Part shown: positions 17,592 through 26,551 of the stretch, in pieces
How the letters are laid out: each line of letters opens with the position of its first letter
How positions within the stretch are numbered: position 1 is the stretch's first letter
NCBI GenBank assembly: GCA_021413825.1
Contig: JAIOPQ010000011.1
Span: 34,709 to 98,708 of the forward strand
Length of the DNA stretch: 64,000 nt
Source: Spirochaetia bacterium
Lineage (GTDB): Bacteria; Spirochaetota; Leptospiria; Leptospirales; Leptonemataceae
Reading direction: 5' to 3'
The notes under the pieces: model-generated
What the model saw: only the letters and a program-made list of their open reading frames with translations
What the model was told of the DNA's origin: nothing
The model's database searches: none
Program-made: the position numbers and the translations under genes

Positions 17592-18857
17592 ATGCGCGTT
17601 CTGCTCCTTGGCTCCGGTGGTCGTGAACATGCAATCTTTTGGAAACTTACACAAAGTCCAAACCTCAGTGAAATCTTTGTTTTCCCTGGTAACGGTGGAT
17701 TTCCGGACGCTGTAATTGCAAAGGGAATCACGTTAAACGACTTTGAATCGATTCGCGCATTTGTTAAGGGCAAGCAGATCGACCTAATATTTGTTGGGCC
17801 GGAGCAACCACTTGTTGACGGAATTACAGATTCCCTTGAGAAAGATTGTCTTGTATTTGGACCCGTTAAGCGCGCTGCAATGCTTGAAGGTTCAAAGGAA
17901 TTCTCCAAAACCTTCATGGAACGGCATGGAATACCCACGGCAGAAGCAAAATCTTTCCAGACTTCCGTAGATGCAATCGCCTATCTCAAAACGCGCAATC
18001 TACCAATTGTAATAAAGGCAGACGGGCTTGCTGCAGGCAAGGGTGTTACGGTCGCTCAGACCTTTCCTGAAGCAGAGGCAGCTATCATCGACGCTCTTGA
18101 TAAAAAGATATTTGGGGCATCTGGCACAACCGTCCTCATAGAGGATTTTCTTCAAGGGGAAGAGGCCAGCGTGTTTGCAATTTGCGATGGAGAGCGAGCT
18201 CTTCCAATGATTGCAGCGCAGGATCATAAACGGGTTTTTGATAACGACCAGGGCCCGAATACCGGTGGAATGGGTGCGTATGCTCCCGTTCCTTTTATGC
18301 AACCTGACGTCATGAAACGAGTCCAGCAGGAGGTGCTCGATCGCGTCATTGCTGGAATGAAACAGGAGGGCTCGCCATATCGCGGACTGCTGTATGCGGG
18401 CTTGATGATTCACAATGGAATCCCCAGGGTTGTAGAATTCAATTGTCGATTCGGTGACCCGGAAACCCAGGCACTTCTGCGCCTGATGGATGAGGATTTA
18501 CTGCTGCTTGCCAAGCAAAGTGCAGAGGGTGCACTGCCGGATCGATCGCTCAAGTTTGCTTCTGGTGCCGTAATTTGTATCGTTCTTGCTGCGGATGGCT
18601 ATCCGGGCGAGTATCTCAAAAATATCCCCCTGCCCGAACTCAAAACCGTTGACAGTTCAGGAGACATAATATTCTTCCATGCTGGTACTGCAAAGCAGGC
18701 AGGTGCGACGGTTTCAACCGGGGGACGGGTGTTGAATCTGACAGCAGCTGGCCGGGATCTGGCTGATGCGCGAAAGCGGGCATACGCAGTACTGGAAAAG
18801 ATTCAAGTACCAGGGCTTTTTTACAGAAAAGATATAGGGCTGAAGGGAATTCCTTAG
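17592..18857 (+). CDS. purD: Phosphoribosylamine-glycine ligase
   Basis: ATP-grasp ligase of 421 residues that joins phosphoribosylamine and glycine to GAR, step two of purine synthesis. Evidence: MRVLLLGSGGREHAI at the N-terminus, VGPEQPLVDGI, then ATP-grasp motifs IVIKADGLAAGKGV, VLIEDFLQGEEASVFAICDG, DHKRVFDNDQGPNTGGMGAYAP and EFNCRFGDPETQ. The C-terminal GRVLNLTAAG domain is complete. It starts three bases after the hydrolase stop; a group of three further genes follows 14 bases downstream. Confidence 0.96.
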   Translation: MRVLLLGSGGREHAIFWKLTQSPNLSEIFVFPGNGGFPDAVIAKGITLNDFESIRAFVKGKQIDLIFVGPEQPLVDGITDSLEKDCLVFGPVKRAAMLEGSKEFSKTFMERHGIPTAEAKSFQTSVDAIAYLKTRNLPIVIKADGLAAGKGVTVAQTFPEAEAAIIDALDKKIFGASGTTVLIEDFLQGEEASVFAICDGERALPMIAAQDHKRVFDNDQGPNTGGMGAYAPVPFMQPDVMKRVQQEVLDRVIAGMKQEGSPYRGLLYAGLMIHNGIPRVVEFNCRFGDPETQALLRLMDEDLLLLAKQSAEGALPDRSLKFASGAVICIVLAADGYPGEYLKNIPLPELKTVDSSGDIIFFHAGTAKQAGATVSTGGRVLNLTAAGRDLADARKRAYAVLEKIQVPGLFYRKDIGLKGIP

Positions 18858-18871
18858 CCTGGCAGGTTCAT

Positions 18872-19675
18872 GTGTATATTTCTGAATGTCTCCAAGATCT
18901 CACTATTGATGAGCGCAGCCGCCTTGAGCGTCGCCTCGGAATCATACTCAGACGGCCGGAAGGCGCGCAGCAAATTCGCAAATCTCTCCATAAAATCTTT
19001 CAAGGCCTTGAAGTACGCATTCGCGCTGAGCTCGAAGCAGGAGCTATCTGGCAGCGAGTGCTCGAAGCATTTGGAATTCTACCGGAAGATCGCTTAAGTC
19101 CAGAGGAGGCTGCTGCCCTTAAGAAGCATCCGCTCACTTTTTATCCAGAAGGACACGTTTGTTTAATAAGCGGTGAGGCTCTGGAAATTCTGAGCAAGAT
19201 GGATTGCGTAAAACAGAGGAACTTCCTGTTTTCGGAATTATTTCGTCTATCCAGTTCAGAAAGAAAAGCGTATGGCAAATGGCTGGGACTGTCCGGTCTT
19301 CCCACGGCACTTGAACTATACTCAGCAATTGCAAAGGTACGCGGCGCAGACTCTGCTGAATTTGAAACGGTCCCGGAACATGTAATGCATGAGGTTTTCG
19401 CGGAGGACGAATTCGGTCCAATGCTCTGGTTTTATAAAGGCGTTCTCCCCCTCTATGAATGTCTGCATATGATGGAAACGCAAACGCTCACGCAGGACCA
19501 ATCCAGAATCATCCAGGCATTCCGCCTGGGCTACCTTGTGGCCAGACCTCTGCCGGTAAATTTTGGTGAGCCGCAACGCTATCGCGCGGAAAGAACGCGC
19601 GAAAAAAGTGCTGGCACATTTGCAGACCTGCCTGCGCTATATAAAGAGGATACGCTTCAACGTAGCCTCTTCTAA
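18872..19675 (+). CDS. Conserved-looking cytoplasmic protein of unknown function
   Basis: A 267-residue soluble, mostly helical protein without signal peptide or membrane segment. The N-terminal 60 residues are Arg/Glu-rich (DERSRLERRLG); the middle contains LSPEEAAALKKHP and YPEGHVCLISGEALEIL; the end is basic. I do not recognise a domain. It starts with GTG behind an AGG-type site, 14 bases after purD, and ends one base before the next gene's ATG, so it belongs to the DUF4350-like/MoxR/DUF58 transcription unit. This location makes a role with that MoxR system possible. Confidence 0.7.
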   Translation: MYISECLQDLTIDERSRLERRLGIILRRPEGAQQIRKSLHKIFQGLEVRIRAELEAGAIWQRVLEAFGILPEDRLSPEEAAALKKHPLTFYPEGHVCLISGEALEILSKMDCVKQRNFLFSELFRLSSSERKAYGKWLGLSGLPTALELYSAIAKVRGADSAEFETVPEHVMHEVFAEDEFGPMLWFYKGVLPLYECLHMMETQTLTQDQSRIIQAFRLGYLVARPLPVNFGEPQRYRAERTREKSAGTFADLPALYKEDTLQRSLF

Positions 19676-20950
19676 ATGCGCAGTAGCTATGTGATTTGCA
19701 TACTGGCAGCGGCTTTGGCCTGCCGCCAACCGCTTGTCGATGAATCCTACGCAAGCCTGAGCGCAAAAAGCATCAACGGTGTAGACGCTTTCTTTAGCCT
19801 ATTTGATACCTCAAAACAATCTATAACGCACAGCGCCTACATGACTAGAGAGGCGCAAGATTCAGACATAATCATACACTTTGAACGCGAAGTCGGCTAT
19901 CCGGAAGAGGTTTATAGAAATCTCGAGGCCTGGATGTCAGGACTTGACCTGGAGCAGGATACAGATTCAGATACAATCGTTGGCCGACAAACAAATCCAG
20001 CCCTCAATTCAAGTCCACGCAATCCAGGATTTCATACAAGCAACCAAAGACGCGGATTGCCTGGTGCTAAAGGCGATTCATATTTTACACCAGGCACACC
20101 TGAAGAAGGTGCGGGCGATGCAGATAAGGCGGGAGAAGAAATTGCAGAAACCGATACCGAGACGGAGTCCACTGAGCCAGAAAAACCACTCAAGCCAGTT
20201 ACCCTGGTTTACTTTTTACGCGATACAACCCTCAGCGTCGAGTTCTGGGAAAAGCTGGCCAACAAACTAAAGGACCATCCTGCAGAGCAGGCCTACTGCA
20301 AGGCTCAGGCTGGCTTTCGCAGCATCAAAGCAGAAATGGTATCGCAACAAGTTGCAACGTTATTCGGCTTCCGCGCAAAGGTTACGGAGTCGTACAGACC
20401 ACAGGTTGCCAGTGATTTTAGCTCAGATGTGTTCAAAGAATTTCCTCCAGCAGTTAGATTCAGATTTCTGCACGAAAATGAACCTGCATTAGCCGTGAAC
20501 GGTCCGTTTGCATATCAGACTTTGCTCCTTGGAAATGAAGTCGATTTGATTCGAGAGTTTTATGTAAAACGTGGCCGCGTAATTCTAATCTATAATGCAG
20601 AGTCGTTTCTGAATTATTCAATGGCCTTGCCTGAGCACCAACGCTTTGCCAAAGAACTGATTGCATACATCCTCAAAGGGAAGGAATCCGCCAGGGTTGC
20701 AGTAATTGATAAAATGCCAGTTCCTCCTGCAAAGTCAGGAGAAAAGGAACAGAGCATGTTTCGAGTGTTCACGGTCTTTCCGCTAAACGTGATATTCTTT
20801 CAGTTATTCATCTTTCTGCTAATGTTTTTGCTCGCCAGAGCGTATCCGGGTCAACCACTTGCTCAGGAAACACCGCCAGGAAGCAGAGACTTTACAGAGC
20901 ATTTTCGCGCCCTTGGCAACCTGATCAGGAAATCGAGTAAAACAAAATGA
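19676..20950 (+). CDS. Lipoprotein with C-terminal membrane anchor, DUF4350-like
   Basis: A 424-residue protein. It starts MRSSYVICILAAALAC, which may be a lipoprotein signal (C16). A low-complexity Asp/Glu/Thr linker lies around residues 140-175. A domain from about 180 to 340 includes GNEVDLIREFYVKRGRVILIYN, followed by a hydrophobic helix at about 362-385 (FFQLFIFLLMFLLARAYPG). This layout and the position before MoxR and DUF58 resemble DUF4350-type proteins found in MoxR/DUF58 clusters. Function is unknown. It abuts the preceding gene with no gap and overlaps the moxR start by four bases (ATGA). Confidence 0.7.
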   Translation: MRSSYVICILAAALACRQPLVDESYASLSAKSINGVDAFFSLFDTSKQSITHSAYMTREAQDSDIIIHFEREVGYPEEVYRNLEAWMSGLDLEQDTDSDTIVGRQTNPALNSSPRNPGFHTSNQRRGLPGAKGDSYFTPGTPEEGAGDADKAGEEIAETDTETESTEPEKPLKPVTLVYFLRDTTLSVEFWEKLANKLKDHPAEQAYCKAQAGFRSIKAEMVSQQVATLFGFRAKVTESYRPQVASDFSSDVFKEFPPAVRFRFLHENEPALAVNGPFAYQTLLLGNEVDLIREFYVKRGRVILIYNAESFLNYSMALPEHQRFAKELIAYILKGKESARVAVIDKMPVPPAKSGEKEQSMFRVFTVFPLNVIFFQLFIFLLMFLLARAYPGQPLAQETPPGSRDFTEHFRALGNLIRKSSKTK

Positions 20951-22032
20951 CACCAGAAATCCAAATTCTTCGCAAAGAAATTTCCCGTGCATTCGTGGGA
21001 CAGGAGGATCTGGTTACAGGAGTTCTGGCTTGCTTGCTCGCTGGCGGGCATGCATTGCTGGAAGGGATGCCTGGCCTTGGTAAGACTTTGCTGGTCCGTA
21101 CTCTAGGCCAGGTGCTGGGACTTGATTTCTCTAGAATTCAGTTCACGCCCGACTTGATGCCGACAGATGTTACCGGGACTCAGATTTACAATCAACGCGA
21201 ACAGGCTTTCGTATTCCATCGTGGGCCAGTGTTCACCCATATTCTACTCGCTGATGAAATCAATCGCTCACCTGCAAAAACTCACTCCGCGTTACTTGAG
21301 ATCATGCAAGAGCAACAAATCACAATCGACAATCAAACATACCCCATTGAGTCTCCATTCCTGGTTCTGGCCACGCAGAATCCCATCGAATCCGAAGGAA
21401 CGTATGCACTTCCAGAAGCAGCACTGGACCGTTTTTTATTGAAGCTGAAGATCGATTATCCGAGCGAACAAGAAGAGCTTGAAATTTTGAAACTTCAAAC
21501 AAAAGCAGAGATGCAGACTAAGGTAAGCCAGGTACTCACTCGTCCCCAAATTCTTGAGTTACAGCAAAAAGCTGCAAACATTCATGCATCGCCCAGCATA
21601 ATGTCGTACGTAAATTCACTGGTTCGCAGTACCCGTGCCCGCCGCGAAATATACGTTGGTGCTTCCCCGCGTGCTGGAATCGCAATTCTCAAAACTGCGC
21701 GCGCAGTTGCAATGCTTGCGGGTCGTGACTTTGTTCTGCCAGATGATGTTAAGCTTATGGCCTTCCCTGCACTGCGACATAGACTCTTACTGCTACCTGA
21801 AACGGAAGTTGAGGGAAAAACTCCGGACGACTTGATCCATGACATATTACAAACAGTCCCGGTCTACAAAATTCAAAAAGCAAAATTAAACTCGCAATCC
21901 GTTTTGATGCAAAGGCCGGGCGCAAAATCACGGCGCGCATTTTTGACGATATGCAAACTAACTTTGAATGCGATGCATTCCCCCTTGAAACAAAGCTTTC
22001 AGGCGGCAGCAATGAATTTGCTTACGGCGTAA
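20947..22032 (+). CDS. MoxR-family AAA ATPase (C-terminus probably replaced by out-of-frame sequence)
   Basis: MoxR AAA+ ATPase, a cytoplasmic chaperone-like motor that typically works with a DUF58/VWA partner. Motifs: Walker A GMPGLGKT (residues 40-47), PDLMPTDVTGTQIYN, Walker B ILLADEINRSPAK, sensor 1 LATQNPIESEGTYALPEAALDRF, and the C-terminal lid GASPRAGIAILKTARA, DDVKLMAFPALRHRL. The family part ends near VPVYKIQ (residue 310, base about 21877). The last 51 residues are Lys/Ser/Ala-rich, match no MoxR C-terminus, and are the wrong-frame reading of the DUF58 gene. The core ATPase looks intact. Confidence 0.88.
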   Translation: MTPEIQILRKEISRAFVGQEDLVTGVLACLLAGGHALLEGMPGLGKTLLVRTLGQVLGLDFSRIQFTPDLMPTDVTGTQIYNQREQAFVFHRGPVFTHILLADEINRSPAKTHSALLEIMQEQQITIDNQTYPIESPFLVLATQNPIESEGTYALPEAALDRFLLKLKIDYPSEQEELEILKLQTKAEMQTKVSQVLTRPQILELQQKAANIHASPSIMSYVNSLVRSTRARREIYVGASPRAGIAILKTARAVAMLAGRDFVLPDDVKLMAFPALRHRLLLLPETEVEGKTPDDLIHDILQTVPVYKIQKAKLNSQSVLMQRPGAKSRRAFLTICKLTLNAMHSPLKQSFQAAAMNLLTA

Positions 22033-22967
22033 CCGTTCCAATGCGCGGATCATACAAACTGTCTCACGTTCATCTGACCGTGTTTGGTGCACTCAAACTT
22101 TCACGGAAAGTCTTCCGCATCCCATGCGAAACGACGCTTCGCGTCTATCCCGACCTCAGAAGCGTAAGCAAGCTGATGTTACTTTCGCGCTCGTCTCGGC
22201 TATCGTTCATGGGAATTCGCAGGATCAGAATGACTGGCGGTGATACAGAGTTCGAACGGCTCCGTGAATATACACGCGACGATGAATTCAGGCGAATCGA
22301 CTGGAAGGCAACAGCCAGACACCGCAGATTCCTCGTGAGACAATACCAGCAAAGCCGAAATCAAACTGTAATGTTCCTTGTGGATTGCGGCCGTATGATG
22401 ACTGCAGAATCTGGCGGAAAGACAATCCTGGATCATGCGCTTTCAAGCGTGCTATTGCTTGCGCGCGTTGCGCTCGATCAAGGCGATCGAGTCGGATTTC
22501 TCGCTTTTTCGTCGCGCGTATTACGATTTGTTGCACCGGTATCGGGCGCAGCAAAACACAGCACGCTAGTTCAGGCCTGTTTCGATTTATTCCCGTCACA
22601 CGATGAATCAAATTTTGATCTGGCATTCCGCCATCTGCAGACTGCCGGAAGAAAACGAAGCCTTGTTTGTTTGATTACAAACGTAATCGACGATGCAAAT
22701 GCAAGCATGATCAGGTCGCATCTGGAAGTACTAAGCGGAAGGCATCTGCCGTTTGCCGTACTCATGAAGATGCGAGAGATAGTAGAGATGAAAGAAAAAG
22801 ATGATCCGGCCGTTGCTGAAGCAATAAATGATTTTGTAACGTGGCGCAAGGGTGTGGTACATAGACTCTCAGCCGGTGGAGTGCTTGTCCTGGAGAGTTT
22901 TCCGGATCAGCTTGAAACTTCGCTCATCAATCAATATCTCTGGATCAGAGCAAAAAATCTCCTGTAA
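21951..22967 (+). pseudogene. DUF58 protein lacking its N-terminal membrane region and start
   Basis: The C-terminal three quarters of a DUF58 protein are present: the PMRGSYKL strand region, then FERLREYTRDDEFRRIDWKATARH (the DUF58 core) and a VWA-like domain starting MFLVDCGRMM. Family proteins begin with two membrane helices and a beta domain; here these are missing. Continuous coding-like sequence in this frame (IKLAIRFDAKAGRKITARIFDD) runs upstream of the first ATG (21951) back to a stop at 21840-21842, with no ATG, GTG or TTG on the way. The break sits inside the end of moxR. The simplest reading is a deletion that removed the end of moxR and the start of this gene. Any product from 21951 would lack part of the beta domain. 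Confidence 0.8.
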
Positions 22968-22976
22968 GGACTGGAA

Positions 22977-23772
22977 ATGAAAAAAAGAAGATTGGGCACC
23001 TCAGCCATAGTTGTATCAGAGATTGGCATGGGAACAATGACCTTTGGTTCAAGTTGTGATGAAGCGACAGCTCTTAGAATCATGGACCTGGCGTATGACT
23101 CAGGAATTGATTTTTTTGACACGGCTGAGATCTATCCAGTCCCACCTGAAGCAAAGTGGGTTCATAGAACAGAAGACATTGTGGGAAAATGGCTTAAGGG
23201 AAAGCCAAGGGATTCCGTTCTAATTGCCACCAAGGTATGCGGACCAGGCCACGGCTGGTTTGTTCCACCCGTGCGTTCGGGCAAGACAGCCCTGGACCGA
23301 AAGAATATTCAAATTGCAATTGAGGGAAGCTTGCGCCGTCTAGGAACTGATTACATCGATCTATATCAAACGCACTGGCCTGACCATGACATGAATTATG
23401 AAAATGCAATGGAAACGTTAACGGAGCTCGAGGCAGATGGAACAATTCGCGCCGCAGGTTGCAGCAATGAAACTGCCTGGGGTTTGATGAAAGCGATCCA
23501 GACTTCTGAAAAGTATGGGTTTATCAAGTATCAACAAGACCCTTGCGTCAACTGCCGAGTTCATGAATCTTGCAAAAGAAACCGGGATGTCTGTTGTGGC
23601 CCTTGCGCTTGCATGGAGTAAGCAACACGATTTCGTAGCGTCCACGCTTGTTGGCGCAAATACACCCGAACAACTCAAGGAAAGCCTGGCGGCCGCAGAT
23701 ATTGTACTTTCAGACGATCTGATTAAGAAGATTGATGAGATCAGTAAGCGCATTATGTACCCAATGGGATGA
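22977..23772 (+). pseudogene. Aldo/keto reductase with internal deletion and frame change
   Basis: Aldo/keto reductase, NAD(P)H-dependent TIM-barrel family. Reading from the ATG at 22977 (AAGGA seven bases upstream) gives a normal N-terminal half: [21 protein letters not shown] with catalytic D and Y, LIATKVCG with [10 protein letters not shown] with H, and [18 protein letters not shown]. This frame then runs into a Cys-rich tail that is not family-like and stops at 23621. The C-terminal part resumes in another frame from about 23536 ([43 protein letters not shown]) and ends at 23772. The two pieces total about 260 residues against the usual 340-350. Roughly 90 residues of barrel strands 6-8 are missing at about 23530. 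The gene is not functional as it stands. Confidence 0.88.
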
Positions 23773-23814
23773 AAGGCGACTAATCCTTGTGCATCTGGCA
23801 CATCTCCTATTGAA

Positions 23815-24948
23815 TTACATCTTGCAGGAAACCTGAACAATCTCACCCAGGTTTTCGACTTCATGCTGAACGCCCTTCTGTGTGCAGGGGCATGACTCTT
23901 CGCGAGATAGAAATGAATCTTCGAGCGCATCACAATCAGATTGACTGATCCCTTGAAGGCAAATATGAACTCGTTTAAAATTCCAGGAATAATTACACTG
24001 CGTTGATTTGAGTTCCACGAGGTTTGCTTCCGGCGCAGGAACGGGCGTAACTGCAGGTCCGGGTTTTACTGGTGGGCGAACTGCAGTCGCGAGAAGAAAA
24101 TCAGAAATACGAGCAGTTTGAATCCTGGAAGTTCCAAGCCTCTTCAGTAAAGACGGCAACATCTCATTCACAGAAGGCTCTGTCGACGGTCTATAGCGAG
24201 TGAGATGACTGAGTACGATCGCGCCCTGTCCGCGGGTCTGGTAGATTCTGTCTGCCATCTGGTTAGATGTTAAGTACGATGGCAGGAATTGGGAACGCGG
24301 TGCTGATTTGGAAATCCAATCAAGAGTATCGATTGTCCAATCGACGTGTGTGTAGCCAGCTTCTGCCGCCCATTGAAGTATACGTCGCGGTCCATCTGGA
24401 ATTACAAAATAAGAACCCAGACCATACGGCATGCGAAATAGCTTCACTGCTCGCCCATTCCTGGTTTTCTGTAACGCGCGATCAGCACTCAATAGCTCGT
24501 CCATGAACCACTCTTTAGAGAACTTGCGTCCACGTTTGCCAAACTCAAGCGGATGCGTATGCGTCTTTAAGTGTGAGCCTATTTCATGACCATCTGCAAT
24601 GGCGCGGCGAACCAGGTCAGGATACGCCTCGATAAACTCGGCCGTAAAAAACAGGGTGCACTTAACTTTATTTTTTCGCAGAGTATCTAGCAACTGCCAG
24701 GCTCCAGCCAGGACTGCATCGCTATCGCAGGAATTGGGACCTGTCTTCTTACAGGGATGCGCGTCGAATGTCAGGAACACAAATTTATCTGCATCAGGAA
24801 CCTTGCGCAGATTTCCGCTGAGCCTGGGCTGATTTGCCGCAGTATAAGAAAAGCTGATCAGGATTCCAAGGCCCAGCAGGAGGCGAAATAGGCCGGTCCA
24901 ATTGTGAGTGCGCGCCTGCACGTAAGTTTCGTATTCGTCCTTGAGCAT
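23815..24948 (-). CDS. Polysaccharide deacetylase (NodB-like) with Cys-rich C-terminal extension
   Basis: Membrane-anchored or exported carbohydrate esterase family 4 protein, 377 residues. A hydrophobic helix at about residues 20-40 is followed by the NodB domain: motif 1 FLTFDAHPC, where the usual second Asp of TFDDG is Ala; motif 2 HEIGSHLKTHTHPLEFG with the His pair; FRMPYGLG; TIDTLDW; and IVLSHLTRY. The TFDA variant is known in a branch of the family that takes an Asp from a following loop; SCDSDAV could supply it. The last 60 residues hold six cysteines (QCNYSW, HICLQ, SDCDALE, CPC, SCK), suggesting a disulfide-bonded module. A GA-rich site precedes the ATG at 24948, which shares the CATG tetramer with the divergent gene. 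Confidence 0.83.
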   Translation of the reverse strand: MLKDEYETYVQARTHNWTGLFRLLLGLGILISFSYTAANQPRLSGNLRKVPDADKFVFLTFDAHPCKKTGPNSCDSDAVLAGAWQLLDTLRKNKVKCTLFFTAEFIEAYPDLVRRAIADGHEIGSHLKTHTHPLEFGKRGRKFSKEWFMDELLSADRALQKTRNGRAVKLFRMPYGLGSYFVIPDGPRRILQWAAEAGYTHVDWTIDTLDWISKSAPRSQFLPSYLTSNQMADRIYQTRGQGAIVLSHLTRYRPSTEPSVNEMLPSLLKRLGTSRIQTARISDFLLATAVRPPVKPGPAVTPVPAPEANLVELKSTQCNYSWNFKRVHICLQGISQSDCDALEDSFLSREESCPCTQKGVQHEVENLGEIVQVSCKM

Positions 24949-26521
24949 GGAGTTCTTTCTTTCAATTTTCGTCCTGTTATATCAAAGTCCTGTCCATTTT
25001 TTTACTGAAAGTTCTTTTGGCACCGGGCTTGAACGCTTAATCTTCTGGGGCGGAATGATTTGTATCCTGGTCTTGGTCTTTAGGCGTAAGCCAGGGGCTG
25101 AGGCCGTCTGGAAAGCACGTGTAACGGATTGGACTGCTCTTGCGATAGTCGGTGCGCATATAATTACTGGCGTCATTTTTGCGGGAAGATGCTTTGACGG
25201 CCTGGTTCTCGGAGTATACGACTTCGCAGGAATCAGCTCAGTACTCTCGAGCTTGTCCAGAGAAGGCACGTGGCTGAGTTCCTGGTTCTACACAAGCGCA
25301 AACGGGAGCACATTCTTCCTGGGCCACCATTTCTCGCCGATGCTTGCGATATATGCACCGTTCTATTTCTTCACTAACACGCATCTGATGTATGCCTGGC
25401 TGTTACTGGGAACACTGGCTATAGCCCTCGCTATTTATTGGTCGCTTGCAAATACCTTTCAGGGCTCAGCTCTGATTTATCTCTCCGCCTTCATGACGTT
25501 GCCTGTATACTACCTGTTTGCAGTGTCGTTCCATTTTGAAATATTGTTTCTGCCCTGTGCATTTCTGTTCTTCCTTGGAAGGCGCCTTGGCAATTTTATG
25601 GTGACGTTAGCCGGTCTGGTGACCTTGCTCCTTGTCAAGGAAGACGCGGCGCTGTATCTTTCTTTCTACGCTATATATTTGCTTGCATCGGGCGAAAAGC
25701 GAAACGGAGCAATTTTATTGGTAATTTGTGTTTCCTGGTTCATTGTCGCAACCAGGTGGATTATGCCAGGATTTTCCGGCGAAACTAACTCTCGATTCCT
25801 GACGTACTGGAATGCATCATCGTTGCCGGAACTGGTCGGCAACTTGCTACGCGATCCATCACAGATAGTCCGGGCCTGGCAGACAGGTTACCAGGCCCCA
25901 CTTGCATTGATGACTTCTGTGGCGTTCTTTCCATTGTTTAAGCCCAGGTTTGCGCTTCTGGTCCTGTTTCCAATTTTTACAATTCATGCGCTCAGCTCTC
26001 AACCATTCTTTAGGCCAATCGAAACTTACTACATGTATACCGTTCTTCCGTATCTTGCGCTTGGAACTCTGGAAGGATCTGAAGTGCTGATTTCATTTTT
26101 GCAGAAGCATGCTCCGTATCTAAAGCGCGCCGTTCCAATTCTACTTCTATGCGCTGCTTCCTGGCAGGCCGCGCTTAAAACAACCATTCCGCAAACCAAT
26201 CTACCTGATGGAGCAAATGGGAAATTAGCGCGCGCGCTGCTCGCCAAAATTGAACCTGGTTCGCTCGTGCGAACCCATGCATTCATTGCAGCGCAGGTCC
26301 CGGTGAATGTTCGCGTAAGCGATCTCAAAACTCTAGAGCCCGCGGATTATTTGTTTATTGAACCAGGCAGGAACAGCCCTCAGGGTGAATCCGCAGATGA
26401 TGTGTTGAGGGCAATTGAGACCGCAAAGAAATCAGGCCGGCTAGTTTCGCAGGAAGGCCCATTCTCGCTCTATAGAATGCCCGGACGATCGCCCGAACAA
26501 TCCATAATCAGGGTGAATTGA
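24947..26521 (+). CDS. DUF2079 polytopic membrane protein
   Basis: About 524 residues with roughly ten to eleven membrane helices. Marks of the DUF2079 family (related to GT-C membrane glycosyltransferases) are YDFAGISSVL near residue 90, LGHHFSPMLAIYAPFYFF, and the Glu in SFHFEILFLP. A soluble C-terminal tail of about 110 residues follows (VRTHAFIAAQVPVNVRVSDLKTL). Transfer of a lipid-linked sugar is possible but not shown. The start is uncertain: ATG at 24947 or TTG at 24941, neither with a ribosome-binding site, and both overlap the start of the divergent deacetylase. Confidence 0.83.
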   Translation: MEFFLSIFVLLYQSPVHFFTESSFGTGLERLIFWGGMICILVLVFRRKPGAEAVWKARVTDWTALAIVGAHIITGVIFAGRCFDGLVLGVYDFAGISSVLSSLSREGTWLSSWFYTSANGSTFFLGHHFSPMLAIYAPFYFFTNTHLMYAWLLLGTLAIALAIYWSLANTFQGSALIYLSAFMTLPVYYLFAVSFHFEILFLPCAFLFFLGRRLGNFMVTLAGLVTLLLVKEDAALYLSFYAIYLLASGEKRNGAILLVICVSWFIVATRWIMPGFSGETNSRFLTYWNASSLPELVGNLLRDPSQIVRAWQTGYQAPLALMTSVAFFPLFKPRFALLVLFPIFTIHALSSQPFFRPIETYYMYTVLPYLALGTLEGSEVLISFLQKHAPYLKRAVPILLLCAASWQAALKTTIPQTNLPDGANGKLARALLAKIEPGSLVRTHAFIAAQVPVNVRVSDLKTLEPADYLFIEPGRNSPQGESADDVLRAIETAKKSGRLVSQEGPFSLYRMPGRSPEQSIIRVN

Positions 26522-26551
26522 CAGAGCGGCGCTTTCAGAAAGGATGTCCGC

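Noticed and set aside
21865..21900. Programmed ribosomal frameshift joining MoxR and DUF58
   Set aside because: CAAAAAG lies near the junction but is not in the frame of a slippery heptamer, and a shift would not restore the missing DUF58 membrane domain. A deletion explains more.
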